Source: Quadrisphaera setariae (GTDB taxonomy: Bacteria > Actinomycetota > Actinomycetes > Actinomycetales > Quadrisphaeraceae). Taken from it: a stretch of DNA of 64,000 nucleotides. A program made the translations under genes and the position numbers. The notes under the pieces are model-generated. The model ran no database searches. It was not told the origin of the DNA and saw only the letters and a program-made list of their open reading frames with translations. This document shows, one piece after another, positions 15,926 through 25,147 of the stretch. Position 1 is the stretch's first letter. Every line of letters starts with the position of its first letter. The DNA lies in assembly GCF_008041935.1 (NCBI RefSeq), contig NZ_VKAC01000005.1, positions 305,742 through 369,741 of the forward strand, written 5' to 3'.

Positions 15926-17553
15926 GCCCTGCTCCCCGCCGCCACCGGCTCACCGCGACGCGCGCCGGAAGCCGTGCCGGACGACGGGCCGGGGGTCAGC
16001 GCGAGGTCGCCGACGGCCTTGACGCGGATGCGGGTGGCGCCTCCGGGCAGGTAGGGCAGCGGCACCTCGTCGATCTCGAGCACCTCGACGCTGGAGGGCA
16101 CAGCACCGTTCGCGACGGCGCGCTCCACGGCCTCGGCCCGAGCGGCCTCGAGGACGTCGCCGCGGCGCCCCGGCTCGATGGCGAAGACCCTGTCCACCTC
16201 GCCCCCCACCTGTGCGATCGCCGCGCCGATGGCGTTCGCCACGGCGAAGTTCTCCGGGCGGAGCACCTCCCCGCTGCCGGCGAGGTGGTCGGGCAGGAGG
16301 ACCGAGCCGCCGCCGACCGCCACCACGGGCAGGGGCTGGGAGGACGTCCGCATCCTGTCGACGGCGTCCGCGACGTCGGCCGCGATGCGCGACAGCGCCG
16401 CGCGGACCAGGTCCGGGTCGAGGTGCGCCACCAGCGAGGCGTCGCCGATGTCCGCGCGCCCGGCGGCGACCGCGATGTCGGTGGCGGTGAGGGTGTCACC
16501 GCCGAAGACCAGCGCCCGCTCGGTGAGCCGGTAGCCCACCGAGTCCGGGCCCACGCTGACGCCTCCGCCCGCCCCGCCCGCTGCACCGCGGACCAGGGAG
16601 CCGCCGCCGATGCCGATGGACAGCACGTCGGGCATGCGGAAGTTGGTGCGGATGCCCGCCACCGACACCTCGGTGGTGGCCTCCCGCGGGAAGCCGCGGG
16701 TGAGGACGCCGACGTCGGACGTCGTCCCCCCGACGTCCACCACCGCGCACGTGGACACCCCGGAGAGCACCGCCGCCCCGCGCATCGAGTTGGTGGGGCC
16801 GGAGGCGAAGGTGGACACGGGGTAGCGGCGGGCGTGCTCGACGTCCATGAGTGTGCCGTCGTTCTGGCTGAGGTAGATCGGCGCGTCGATGCCGGCGCCC
16901 GACACGGCGGCGAACAGGCCGCCCACGATGTCCGAGGCCAGCTCGCGCAGCGCGGCGTTGACGACGGTGGCGTTCTCGCGCTCCAGGAGGCCGATGCGCC
17001 CGATCTGGTGGGACAGGGAGATCGCGACGTCGGGCAGCTCCTCGGCCAGCACCTCCGCCGCGCGCAGCTCGAACTCGGTGTTGACGGGGGAGAACACCGA
17101 GGTGATGGCCACGCTGCGCACGCCGTGGGCGGCCATGTCGGCCGCGTGGCGGCGCAGCTCGTCGGGGTCGAGCTCGGAGATGGTGCGCCCGTCGAACTCG
17201 TGGCCGCCGTGCGCCAGGTACGCGCGGCCGGAGACCGCCGTCACCAGGCGCTGGGGCCAGTCGACCATGGGCGGCAGGGCCGCGGTGGCCGGCAGGCCCA
17301 GGCGCAGCGCCGCCGTGGGGGCCAGGCGCCGCGCCTCGACCAGGGCGTTGATGAAGTGCGTGGTGCCGATCATCACGGCCCTCACGCCGGCGGGGTCGAA
17401 GGCCCGCACGCCCTGCAGGGACGCCAGCGAGGCGGTGATGCCGCTGGAGACGTCGGAGGTGGTGGGGCTCTTGACGGCGGCCAGCACCGCGTCGTCGTCG
17501 CCCAGGAGGACGGCGTCGGTGTTGGTGCCGCCCACGTCGATGCCGATGCGCAC
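15922..17553 (-). CDS. Hydantoinase/oxoprolinase family protein (stand-alone HyuA type)
   Basis: A 543-residue HyuA-type ATP-dependent cyclic-amide hydrolase with an actin-like ATPase fold. Phosphate-binding motifs are IGIDVGGTNTDAVLL at residue 3 and VVDVGGTTSDVGVL near 270; SIGIGGGSLVRGAA and VVAVGGGSVLLPDH are also typical. It is shorter than the roughly 690-residue HyuA that pairs with HyuB, and no hyuB is present. This shorter form is the one usually seen with DUF917 genes. GTG 17553 follows AGGAGAA at good spacing, so the open frame beyond it is not used. It sits between the permease (32-base gap) and the first DUF917 gene (4-base overlap). Confidence 0.9.
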   Translation of the reverse strand: MRIGIDVGGTNTDAVLLGDDDAVLAAVKSPTTSDVSSGITASLASLQGVRAFDPAGVRAVMIGTTHFINALVEARRLAPTAALRLGLPATAALPPMVDWPQRLVTAVSGRAYLAHGGHEFDGRTISELDPDELRRHAADMAAHGVRSVAITSVFSPVNTEFELRAAEVLAEELPDVAISLSHQIGRIGLLERENATVVNAALRELASDIVGGLFAAVSGAGIDAPIYLSQNDGTLMDVEHARRYPVSTFASGPTNSMRGAAVLSGVSTCAVVDVGGTTSDVGVLTRGFPREATTEVSVAGIRTNFRMPDVLSIGIGGGSLVRGAAGGAGGGVSVGPDSVGYRLTERALVFGGDTLTATDIAVAAGRADIGDASLVAHLDPDLVRAALSRIAADVADAVDRMRTSSQPLPVVAVGGGSVLLPDHLAGSGEVLRPENFAVANAIGAAIAQVGGEVDRVFAIEPGRRGDVLEAARAEAVERAVANGAVPSSVEVLEIDEVPLPYLPGGATRIRVKAVGDLALTPGPSSGTASGARRGEPVAAGSRA

Positions 17554-17585
17554 GGGGGTTCTCCTCGTCCTTGCGGGTGCGGGGG

Positions 17586-18974
17586 TCAGAGCGCCGCGGT
17601 GGGGGCGGTGCGGGCGGGGGTGCCCGAGCTCTCGGCGTCGGTCACGTCCACGACGTCCGCGGAGGCGTCCGTGGTGCGGGACAGCCCGACCTCGCGCAGC
17701 AGCCCGGTCTTGCCGGCCACCACGTAGAGGACGAACGCGATGACGAGGGAGTTGATGGACCCGAGGCCCACCGTGAGGAAGTAGCCGCTCACCGAGGCGA
17801 CGGCCCACACGGCGATGGTGGCCGGCACCCAGGTGGGGGAGCTGGCGGGCACGGCCCCGCCGTCGGCGCGGGACGCCTCGAGCTCGCCGCGCCAGCGCTT
17901 CACCACGAAGTACTCGGCCACCATGATCCCGGCGACCGGCGGGAAGACGACGCCCAGGATGATGAGGAAGTCGGTGAAGCGGGTGAGGATGCCCGCCGCC
18001 GCCAGCAGGCTGCCGGCCAGGCCGAGCAGGCCGGTGACCAGCGCGCGGTTTACGGTGCGGCCGGTGAGCGTGCCGATGAAGTTCACCACCGCCAGGCCGG
18101 ACGAGTAGAGGTTCCAGTCGTTGATCTTCACGGTCCCCAGCAGGACGACGAGCACGGCCACCCAGCCGACCGAGGAGGTGAGGATGGCGGTGATGTCGCT
18201 GGAGCCGATGGCGTGGGCGAGCAGCACGCCGGACATGCCGATCAGGTACTCACCGATGGTGAAGCCGACCACGGTCTGCTTCACCACGTCGGCGCCGGAC
18301 CGGTTGTAGCGCGACATGTCCGGGGTGATGACGGCGCCGACGATGAAGCCGCCGGCCACGAGCGTGGTGCCGGTGGCGAGGTCGATCTGCGGGCCCGGAG
18401 GGGCGGAGCTCATGAGCGCCGTGACGTCGGTCTTCGACAGCTCGCTGATGATCGCCCAGCCGACGAGCACGAGGAACGACGGCACCGTGAGGTAGGCCGT
18501 CCAGGCCATCGAGCCGAACCCGAAGACGCAGATGGCCGTCACCACGAGGCCGAAGACGATGGACCAGCCCCAGACCGGCAGGACGCCGACCGTGGAGGCC
18601 AGTCCCTGGGCGGACACCGCCGACTGCACGCCGAACCAGCCGACGAGGCTCATGCCGATGGCCAGGCCCATGAGGGCGGAGCCACCGCGGCCGAAGCCCA
18701 GCCAGCGGGCCACCAGCGAGGTCGACATGCCCTCGCGGCAGCCGATGACCCCCACGAAGATCGAGACCACCTCGAGGATGACGGCCCCGAGGGTGAAGGC
18801 CAGGAACGCCTGCCAGAAGCCCATCCCGAAGCCGAGGGCGGCCCCCAGCAGGAACTGGCTGAGCGCCGACACCTGCCCGAAGCGCTGCACCGCCACCGAG
18901 AACCACGAGTAGCGGGCGCCCACGGGCACCCGTCCCATCGCGTAGTCGTCAACTCCGTGCGTCCCACCAGCCAC
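17586..18974 (-). CDS. codB: Cytosine/purine permease, NCS1 (CodB-like)
   Basis: A 462-residue integral membrane transporter of the NCS1 cytosine/purine/hydantoin family with about 12 hydrophobic segments. Family landmarks are FLLGAALGFGMGFWQAFLAF in TM1-2, VGWFGVQSAVSAQGLA, AVITPDMSRYNRSGADVV and NDWNLYSSGLAVVN. It probably imports the substrate of the downstream HyuA/DUF917 enzymes, likely a nucleobase- or hydantoin-like ring, so the codB symbol marks family rather than proven substrate. GTG 18974 is preceded by AAGGAGG at 7 bases. It is the first gene of the operon ending with pucR. Confidence 0.87.
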   Translation of the reverse strand: MAGGTHGVDDYAMGRVPVGARYSWFSVAVQRFGQVSALSQFLLGAALGFGMGFWQAFLAFTLGAVILEVVSIFVGVIGCREGMSTSLVARWLGFGRGGSALMGLAIGMSLVGWFGVQSAVSAQGLASTVGVLPVWGWSIVFGLVVTAICVFGFGSMAWTAYLTVPSFLVLVGWAIISELSKTDVTALMSSAPPGPQIDLATGTTLVAGGFIVGAVITPDMSRYNRSGADVVKQTVVGFTIGEYLIGMSGVLLAHAIGSSDITAILTSSVGWVAVLVVLLGTVKINDWNLYSSGLAVVNFIGTLTGRTVNRALVTGLLGLAGSLLAAAGILTRFTDFLIILGVVFPPVAGIMVAEYFVVKRWRGELEASRADGGAVPASSPTWVPATIAVWAVASVSGYFLTVGLGSINSLVIAFVLYVVAGKTGLLREVGLSRTTDASADVVDVTDAESSGTPARTAPTAAL

Positions 18975-19128
18975 GGCCCTGCCTCCTTCTCCACCGTCGA
19001 GCGATGGAGCGTGAACGTAGGGTCGTGCGCCGGCGGCGTCAGTGGGCGAGGTGCACGGGTCGCGCCTCCGGGCAGTGCAGTGCGCACTGCGCAGCACCCG
19101 GAGGGCGGGCTGCGCCGGTGCGCCGGCC

Positions 19129-19896
19129 TCAGGCGACGCGGCGGAACTGCACGTCGTCGGTCCACAGGGAGCGGACGGAGACGCTCTCACCGGTGCGCGG
19201 CGAGTCGATGATCTTGCCGTCGCCGGCGTACAGCGCCACGTGGCCGTAGGAGTTGAAGAGCACCAGGTCGCCCACGCGCGGCTCGGAGACCGCGTACCCG
19301 GCGGAGCGCATGGCCCCCGAGGTGCGGGGGAGGGCCACGCCGACCTTGGAGTAGGCGTACTGCACCAGGCCGGAGCAGTCGAAGCCGCTGGTCGGGCTCG
19401 TCCCGCCGAAGCGGTAGGCCAGTCCCACGTGCTTCTTCGCCTCGGCGACCGCGGTCTCGCCGGCGCTCGTCTCGCGCGCCGGGGCGGGTGCCGCTGCCGG
19501 TGCGGCGGGGGCCGCGCCGGCTCCGGGGACGGCGAGGACCTGCCCGGGGTAGATGGTGGAGCTCCACGAGAGCCCGTTGGCGGCGAGCACGGCCTGCGTG
19601 CTGACCCCGGCGGCCCGCGCGATCTTCGAGACGGTGTCACCGGCGCGCACGGTGACCGATCCGCCGCCCAGCGCCCCGTTGGCGGCGACCGGTGCGGCGG
19701 CGACCGACAGGTGCGCCGCCGCCTTCACGGCCGGGGTCCCGCTGTGCGAGGTGCCCGGCACCGCCGCCGACGCCGCACCCGCCGTCGCGATGACGGGGAC
19801 GGCGGCGAGCGCACCGGTGGTGACCACGGCGCGGGTCACGGCGCCGACGTCGACGAGGGGGCGCACCGGTGCGCGGTGTCGTGCAGTTCGAGCCAC
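19129..19896 (-). CDS. LysM and NlpC/P60 domain cell-wall hydrolase
   Basis: A 255-residue secreted peptidoglycan endopeptidase. The N-terminus is basic then hydrophobic (TRAVVTTGALAAVPVIATAGAA), an export signal. A LysM domain follows (VTVRAGDTVSKIARAAGVST), then an Ala/Pro linker and the NlpC/P60 domain with catalytic Cys174 in GFDCSGLVQYAYS and His219 in YGHVALYAG. It cleaves cell-wall stem peptides. GTG 19896 is the most plausible start, although no strong ribosome-binding site precedes it. It is divergent from the GGDEF gene across about 175 bases. I looked for a c-di-AMP riboswitch there, as is common for such genes, and could not support one. Confidence 0.88.
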   Translation of the reverse strand: MARTARHRAPVRPLVDVGAVTRAVVTTGALAAVPVIATAGAASAAVPGTSHSGTPAVKAAAHLSVAAAPVAANGALGGGSVTVRAGDTVSKIARAAGVSTQAVLAANGLSWSSTIYPGQVLAVPGAGAAPAAPAAAPAPARETSAGETAVAEAKKHVGLAYRFGGTSPTSGFDCSGLVQYAYSKVGVALPRTSGAMRSAGYAVSEPRVGDLVLFNSYGHVALYAGDGKIIDSPRTGESVSVRSLWTDDVQFRRVA

Positions 19897-20071
19897 GGCA
19901 GCGACGCTAAGTGATCGATTCGTCACCGTCTGGCGAATCCCAGATCCCCAGGAACTTCCCACGGACGGCTGCAGCGGACACCTCCCGCCCGCCGGGCGCC
20001 GACCGGACGCGCGGAGCGCGACCCGCGGACGGGAGACACAGGTCCGCGCCGGAAGAGCCGATGCTGGTGGT

Positions 20072-22294
20072 GTGGAGAGCGCACGGCCCGCGGTGGCGGC
20101 TGCCCGCGGGCCGGCGGTCCCCAGCGGTGCGCTGGACTTCTCCGCAGCCACCCGCAGCGCCTTCGCCGACCTCTCCGGGCGGACCGGGCTGGAGCACTGG
20201 TGGCTCGTCAGGCGGCGCGGTGACGAGCAGGTGGTGCTGGCCGACCTCGCCGGTGCGGGCGCGCGCAGCTCCGCCGTGCCGTGGCGCTCCGGGGTGCCCG
20301 CCGCAGCCCTCGACGGCGGCGCTCCGCCGGTGGCGCCCGTCGTGGCGGACGTCCCCGCCTTCGCCGCGGCGTGCGCCGCCAGCGGCCTGGACGCCGCCTC
20401 CCTCGTCGTCGTCCCCGTCCTCAGCGGCCAGGGCGCCGTCGTCGGGGCCCTGTGCGGCGCGAGCGAGCTGGCCCGCCCCGACCTCGCCGCGCACCTGCCC
20501 GGCGTCCGCGCCGCGGCCGACCTCCTCGGCCTGCTGCTCGAGCAGGTGCTGGCCCTCGACGACGTCGTGCGCCGCGCCGAGAACGCCGAGGCCGCCGCGC
20601 ACACCGACCCCCTGACGGGCCTGGGCAACCGCCGTGCCTGGGACGCGGCCCTCCTCGCCGAGGAGGAGCGCGCCGCGCGCCACGGCACGCCCACCGCGGT
20701 GCTGGTGCTCGACCTCGACGGCCTCAAGCAGCTCAACGACACCGCCGGTCACGACGCCGGGGACGACGTGCTCCGGCAGGCGGGCGCTGCGCTGCGCGCC
20801 CAGGTCCGCGGGCAGGACGCGGTGGTGCGCCTCGGGGGCGACGAGTTCGGGGTGCTGCTGCCCGACACCGAGAGGGCGGTGGCCGTGGCGGTCGCCGCCC
20901 GGGTGCGCTCCGCGCTCGGCGCGGCGGGCATCGGCGTGTCCTGCGGGGTGGCGACGCGCACCGGGCAGGACGGGCTGCTCGGTGCCTGGCGCGCTGCGGA
21001 CGAGGCCATGTACGCCGACAAGCGGGCTCGGCGGGGACGCCGCAGCGCGCCGCTCAGCAGCTCGGGCGTGTGGTCGGTCAGGGCCCCGGGGACGGCCGGC
21101 GGCGCGGTCCCCGCGGTGGGCGGGCGCCCGCCGGTGCCCGCCGCCGTGGACCGCGGCGTGGACGCGCTGCTGGAGGTGGCCAGGGCGCAGGTGGGCGTCG
21201 ACGTCGCCTTCATCAGCGTGCTCGAGGGCGGTCAGCGCCGCTTCCGCAACGTCGTCGCCCGCGTGCGGGTCCCCTTCGCCGCCGGGACCTCCGAGCCCCG
21301 GGAGGGCACCGTGTGCGACCTGCTCGTGCGCGGCCGGCTCCCGGGCGCCGTCCCCGACACGGCGGACTCCGCCGTCGCGTACCACCCCGACGTGCGCGCC
21401 ATGTCGATCGGCTCCCACGTGGGCGCGGTGCTGCACCGCGCCGACGGCACCCCCTACGGGACGCTGTGCGCCTTCTCCCAGCGCCCCGACCCCCACCTGG
21501 GGGCTCCCGACGCCGAGGCGCTGGCCGCGCTGGGGCGCGCCGTCATGGGTCTCGTCGAAGCGGAGGACGCCGCGGAGGGAAGAGCCCGCGCGGTGCGCTC
21601 GCGGCTGGAGGGGCTGGACGAGCAGGGCGGCCTGCGCACCGCGTTCCAGCCGGTGCTGTCGCTCGCCGACGGCGCGCTCGTCGGGCACGACGCCGAGACC
21701 GCCTTCCCCCGGGGCACCGCCGCTCCGGGCGCCTGGTTCTCCGAGGCCCGTGCCGTGGGCGCCTCCGGCCCCCTGGAGGCCGCCGCCCTGGCCGACGCCC
21801 TCGACGCGTCGCGCGACCTGGCGGGGTGGGTGCTGGTGAGGGCCAGCCCCGCCACCGCGACGATCCCGGCGTTCGCGCGCCGCACGGCCGCGGTCGACCC
21901 CTCCCGGCTGGTCCTGCAGGTGCTGGGGGAGGCCGAGGCCGGCGACCTGGACCAGCTGCGCTCCGCGCTCGCACCCCTGCGCCGCGACGGGCTCCGCCTC
22001 GCCCTGGAGGTGGGGGCCGCCGTGGACCGCGGCGGCGAGCGCGTCCTGGCCCTCGAGCCCGAGGTGGTCGTGGTGCACCGGCGCGTGGTGGCCGGCGTGG
22101 CGACCAGCCGCCACCGGCGAGCGCTGGTCACGGGGCTGGTCGCGTTCTCCGAGGCGCTCGGGGCCCAGCTCCTGGCGCGCGGGCCGACCTCCGCGGAGGA
22201 GCTCGCCTGGCTGCGGACCGCGGGCGTCCCGCTGGCCCACGGGGTGGCACCCGACGCCGCAGAACCGGCTCCAGGGCCCGTCGGCGGACCCTAG
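20072..22294 (+). CDS. GAF-GGDEF-GAF protein with degenerate EAL-like domain
   Basis: A 740-residue soluble signalling protein. Order: N-terminal GAF-like region (20-165), GGDEF diguanylate cyclase domain (DPLTGLGNRRAW near 180; intact GGDEF at 255-259; inhibitory-site RGQD at 246-249), second GAF-like region (about 350-490), and a C-terminal EAL-like domain from about 523 (AFQPVLSLADGALVGHDAE). The Glu-Ala-Leu of active phosphodiesterases is replaced by DAE and later metal ligands are not recognisable. It should therefore make c-di-GMP but not degrade it. No membrane segment is seen. GTG 20072 is the only good in-frame start near the divergent promoter region; its ribosome site is weak. Confidence 0.85.
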   Translation: MESARPAVAAARGPAVPSGALDFSAATRSAFADLSGRTGLEHWWLVRRRGDEQVVLADLAGAGARSSAVPWRSGVPAAALDGGAPPVAPVVADVPAFAAACAASGLDAASLVVVPVLSGQGAVVGALCGASELARPDLAAHLPGVRAAADLLGLLLEQVLALDDVVRRAENAEAAAHTDPLTGLGNRRAWDAALLAEEERAARHGTPTAVLVLDLDGLKQLNDTAGHDAGDDVLRQAGAALRAQVRGQDAVVRLGGDEFGVLLPDTERAVAVAVAARVRSALGAAGIGVSCGVATRTGQDGLLGAWRAADEAMYADKRARRGRRSAPLSSSGVWSVRAPGTAGGAVPAVGGRPPVPAAVDRGVDALLEVARAQVGVDVAFISVLEGGQRRFRNVVARVRVPFAAGTSEPREGTVCDLLVRGRLPGAVPDTADSAVAYHPDVRAMSIGSHVGAVLHRADGTPYGTLCAFSQRPDPHLGAPDAEALAALGRAVMGLVEAEDAAEGRARAVRSRLEGLDEQGGLRTAFQPVLSLADGALVGHDAETAFPRGTAAPGAWFSEARAVGASGPLEAAALADALDASRDLAGWVLVRASPATATIPAFARRTAAVDPSRLVLQVLGEAEAGDLDQLRSALAPLRRDGLRLALEVGAAVDRGGERVLALEPEVVVVHRRVVAGVATSRHRRALVTGLVAFSEALGAQLLARGPTSAEELAWLRTAGVPLAHGVAPDAAEPAPGPVGGP

Positions 22295-22304
22295 CCTGGG
22301 AGGT

Positions 22305-22982
22305 GTGACCCCGATCCTCGCGCTGGGCCCGTCGTGGCTGGACCCCGACACGCTGATCCGCACGCTGGGCTTCGTGGGCATCCTCGCGATCGTCTTCGTG
22401 GAGTCGGGTCTGCTCGTCGGCTTCTTCCTGCCCGGCGACTCCCTCCTGTTCACCGGCGGGCTCCTCATCGCCACCGGTGTGCTGCAGGTGCCGCTGTGGC
22501 TGGCCCTGGTGCTGGTCCCGCTGGCGGCGGTGCTGGGCGACCAGTGCGGCTACCTCATCGGGCGGCGCCTCGGCCCGGCGGTCTTCAAGAAGCAGGACGC
22601 CCGGTTCTTCAAGCCGAAGTACGTCGAGGACGCCTACGCCTTCTTCGACAGGTACGGCGGTCGGGCGGTGCTGCTGGCGCGCTTCGTGCCGGTGGTGCGC
22701 ACCTTCGTCCCCGTCGTCGCCGGCGTCGGGCGCATGGACTACCGCCACTTCGCGGCGTGGAACGTCGCGGGGGGAGTGCTGTGGGGGGCCGGGGTCACCA
22801 CCCTCGGCTACCTGCTGGGCGGGATCGCCTTCGTGCGGGACAACATCGAGGTGATCCTCATCCTCATCGTGCTCGTGTCCGTGCTCCCGGTGGCCGTGGA
22901 GCTGCTGCGGGCCCGGGCTCGCACCCGGTCCGAGGGCGTCGCCGCAGGTCGATCGAGCGGCAGAGGGGCTCACCGCGCGTGA
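22305..22982 (+). CDS. DedA family membrane protein
   Basis: A 225-residue DedA/VTT-family integral membrane protein, proposed to act in lipid flipping or proton-dependent membrane homeostasis. It has the family pattern FVESGLLVGFFLPGDSLLFTGG at residue 30, LGDQCGYLIGRRLG near 80, and ARFVPVVRTFVPVVAGVGRMDYRHF near 127-151, with 5 to 6 hydrophobic segments and a basic tail. It starts at GTG ten bases after the GGDEF stop. TAGCCT at 22292-22297 lies at -10 distance, so a leaderless transcript is possible. A hairpin at 22988-23010 follows. Confidence 0.92.
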   Translation: MTPILALGPSWLDPDTLIRTLGFVGILAIVFVESGLLVGFFLPGDSLLFTGGLLIATGVLQVPLWLALVLVPLAAVLGDQCGYLIGRRLGPAVFKKQDARFFKPKYVEDAYAFFDRYGGRAVLLARFVPVVRTFVPVVAGVGRMDYRHFAAWNVAGGVLWGAGVTTLGYLLGGIAFVRDNIEVILILIVLVSVLPVAVELLRARARTRSEGVAAGRSSGRGAHRA

Positions 22983-22987
22983 TCATG

Positions 22988-23010
22988 CGGTGAACAACGG
23001 GTGTTCACCG
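22988..23010 (+). terminator. Stem-loop after DedA gene
   Basis: CGGTGAACA and TGTTCACCG form a 9-base perfect stem with a 5-base loop, six bases after the stop codon. The following TTCCCTCGTC is only mildly T-rich, as expected in high-GC genomes. Confidence 0.6.
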
Positions 23011-23171
23011 TTCCCTCGTCCGGTTGCGAATCGGTAACGGCGAGCCGGGAATCCGCGTCAGCCTGTTGCGGACTTGCGGATGTGCGGGGTGGAGTGAGCC
23101 GTCCACACGGGCCGCGCCGCACGACCTGCAGCGCGCCCGAACCGCGACGCCCGACGAAGGGTCCTCCCCGC

Positions 23172-24920
23172 GTGATCACCTCTCGCAGAGCCACTGCTGC
23201 TCTCGCCGTCCTCGCCGGCGGCGCCCTGCTCATCTCCGGATGCTCCGCCGACCGCGGCGGGAGCACCGGTGGTGCCAGCAGCGGCTCCAGCTCCGCCGGC
23301 ACGAGCAACGCCACCATCACCGTGGCCCACGAGCAGGAGTTCAACTCCTACAACAACAACACGGCGGACCAGAACGCGGTGCAGAACACCGTCGTGCTGA
23401 ACAACGTGCTCGGGGGCTTCTGGGACTTCGGTCCGGACGGCGGCGTGCTGGACGACAAGGAGTTCGGCACCGTCGAGAAGACGAGCGACGACCCGCTGAC
23501 CGTCAAGTACACGTTCAACGACAAGGCCGTCTGGTCCGACGGGCAGGCCCTCGGCTGCGAGGACATGGTCCTCGCCTGGGCCGCCAACTCCGGCAAGTTC
23601 ACCAGCCAGGAGAAGGACGAGAACGGCAACCCGCTGTCGGGCTTCTCCTCGGCCGGGACCACCGGCTACGAGGACATGAACATCCCCCAGTGCAAGGCCG
23701 GGGACAAGACGGTCACCGTGACCTACACCAAGGTCTTCGCGGACTGGGCCGGCATGTTCGGCGCCGGCTCGATCATGCCCGCGCACATCGTCGCGAAGAA
23801 CGCCGGCGTCTCCGACCTCATCGGCGCCATCACCAACAACACCTCCGACCAGGTGGCCGCGCTGGCGAAGTTCTACAACACCGGCTTCATCGGCAAGCCC
23901 GGGACCGTCGACAAGGACAACTGGCCGTCCTCCGGCCCGTACATGATCGACTCCTGGCAGGCCGGGCAGTCCATCACGCTGAAGGCGAACCCGAAGTGGT
24001 GGGGCACCCCCGCCAAGACGGGCACCATCGTCATCCGCTTCATCGACGCCACCGCCCAGGCCCAGGCCCTGGCCAACGGCGAGATCCAGGTGGCGCGGCC
24101 GCAGCCGGCGCAGGACATCCTCAAGCAGCTGCAGGCCATCGGCAGCTCGGTCAAGATCGACCAGGGTGACGAGTACACGTTCGAGCACCTGGACTTCAAC
24201 TTCCAGGGCGAGTTCAAGGACGCGAACCTGCGCAAGGCGTTCGCCCTGTGCGTGCCGCGCCAGCAGATCGTCGACAACCTCATCAAGCCGGTCAACGAGA
24301 ACGCGACCGTGCTGAACTCCCGCTACAAGCTGGCGTTCCAGGAGGGCTACCAGCAGGTCGTCCAGGCCTCCTACGCCGGCCAGTACGACCAGCCGAACAT
24401 CGAGCAGGCCAAGCAGCTGCTGGGCGGCAAGACCGGCGTGACCGTGCGCGTCGGCTACCAGACCCCGAACCAGCGCCGCACCGACGAGGTCTCCCTCATC
24501 AAGGCCTCCTGCGACCAGGCCGGCTTCAACGTCGAGGACGCGGGCCAGCAGGACTTCTTCGGCAACGGCCTCGCCGCCGGCAACTTCGACGTGGCGCTCT
24601 TCGCCTGGTCGGGCTCGCCGCTGGTCTCCTCCTCCGCCTCGACCTACGTCACCGGCGGCGGCAACAACAACGGCAAGTACTCCAACCCCCAGGTCGACCA
24701 GCTGACCGCCACGCTGCTCTCGCAGACGGACGCGGCCCAGCAGGACCAGACGATCGGCCAGATCGAGAAGGTCCTCTGGGACGACGTGGCGACCCTGCCG
24801 ATCTTCACCTTCCCGGGTCTGCAGGCCAACAGCACCGAGGTCACCGGTCCCGCGTTCCAGCCGGCCCAGAGCCAGCAGACGTGGAACGACAACGAGTGGG
24901 CTGTCGCGCAGAAGTCGTGA
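23172..24920 (+). CDS. dppA: Peptide/solute ABC transporter substrate-binding lipoprotein (SBP family 5)
   Basis: A 582-residue family-5 binding protein for peptides, nickel or oligosaccharides. The start has a signal with SRR and the lipobox LISGC with Cys24, followed by a Ser/Gly-rich tether. Family landmarks include YTFNDKAVWSDGQALGCEDMV near 115, ANPKWWG near 275, and FEHLDFNFQ...NLRKAFALCV near 340. GTG 23172 is used; the frame open to 23001 has no supporting site. A strong 16-base-pair hairpin follows the stop and separates it from the permease genes, consistent with higher expression of the binding protein. The ligand is not determinable; oligopeptides are the default. Confidence 0.9.
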   Translation: MITSRRATAALAVLAGGALLISGCSADRGGSTGGASSGSSSAGTSNATITVAHEQEFNSYNNNTADQNAVQNTVVLNNVLGGFWDFGPDGGVLDDKEFGTVEKTSDDPLTVKYTFNDKAVWSDGQALGCEDMVLAWAANSGKFTSQEKDENGNPLSGFSSAGTTGYEDMNIPQCKAGDKTVTVTYTKVFADWAGMFGAGSIMPAHIVAKNAGVSDLIGAITNNTSDQVAALAKFYNTGFIGKPGTVDKDNWPSSGPYMIDSWQAGQSITLKANPKWWGTPAKTGTIVIRFIDATAQAQALANGEIQVARPQPAQDILKQLQAIGSSVKIDQGDEYTFEHLDFNFQGEFKDANLRKAFALCVPRQQIVDNLIKPVNENATVLNSRYKLAFQEGYQQVVQASYAGQYDQPNIEQAKQLLGGKTGVTVRVGYQTPNQRRTDEVSLIKASCDQAGFNVEDAGQQDFFGNGLAAGNFDVALFAWSGSPLVSSSASTYVTGGGNNNGKYSNPQVDQLTATLLSQTDAAQQDQTIGQIEKVLWDDVATLPIFTFPGLQANSTEVTGPAFQPAQSQQTWNDNEWAVAQKS

Positions 24921-24928
24921 CCTGCCCC

Positions 24929-24965
24929 GTCAGCCGGCCCCCGCGCTCAGCGGGGGCCGGCTGAC
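24929..24965 (+). terminator. Strong hairpin between binding protein and permease genes
   Basis: Two perfectly complementary 16-base arms (24929-24944 and 24950-24965) flank a 5-base loop. It starts 8 bases after the stop. No T-run follows, so it may act as a partial terminator or an mRNA 3' end stabiliser within the operon. Confidence 0.75.
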
Positions 24966-25147
24966 GGCCGTCCCCGTCCGCACCGACGGGCTCGAGCACC
25001 CCCCCCGCCTCCACGCTCCGTGGAGAGCAGGAGCAACCTAGGTCGGTCGTGGGCGCGCGCCTGCGCGCCACGCGGACCGACCTGGCCCTGTGCCGGGGTG
25101 CCCAGCGTGCTCGTCCGGACCGTCCGTCCGCAAAGGGGTTTCCACCC

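Noticed and set aside
12557..17553. Classical hydantoinase HyuAB operon
   Set aside because: There is no HyuB, the HyuA-like protein is the short stand-alone form, and the partners are DUF917 proteins.
19905..19920. GTGA-N8-TCAC near the NlpC/P60 start as a Crp-type site
   Set aside because: Crp/GlxR sites need GTGA-N6-TCAC; the spacing is two bases too long and the flanks do not match.
19897..20071. c-di-AMP (ydaO-type) riboswitch upstream of the NlpC/P60 gene
   Set aside because: Such genes often have one in actinobacteria, but I could not find the conserved core elements in the 175-base region. A covariance-model search would decide.
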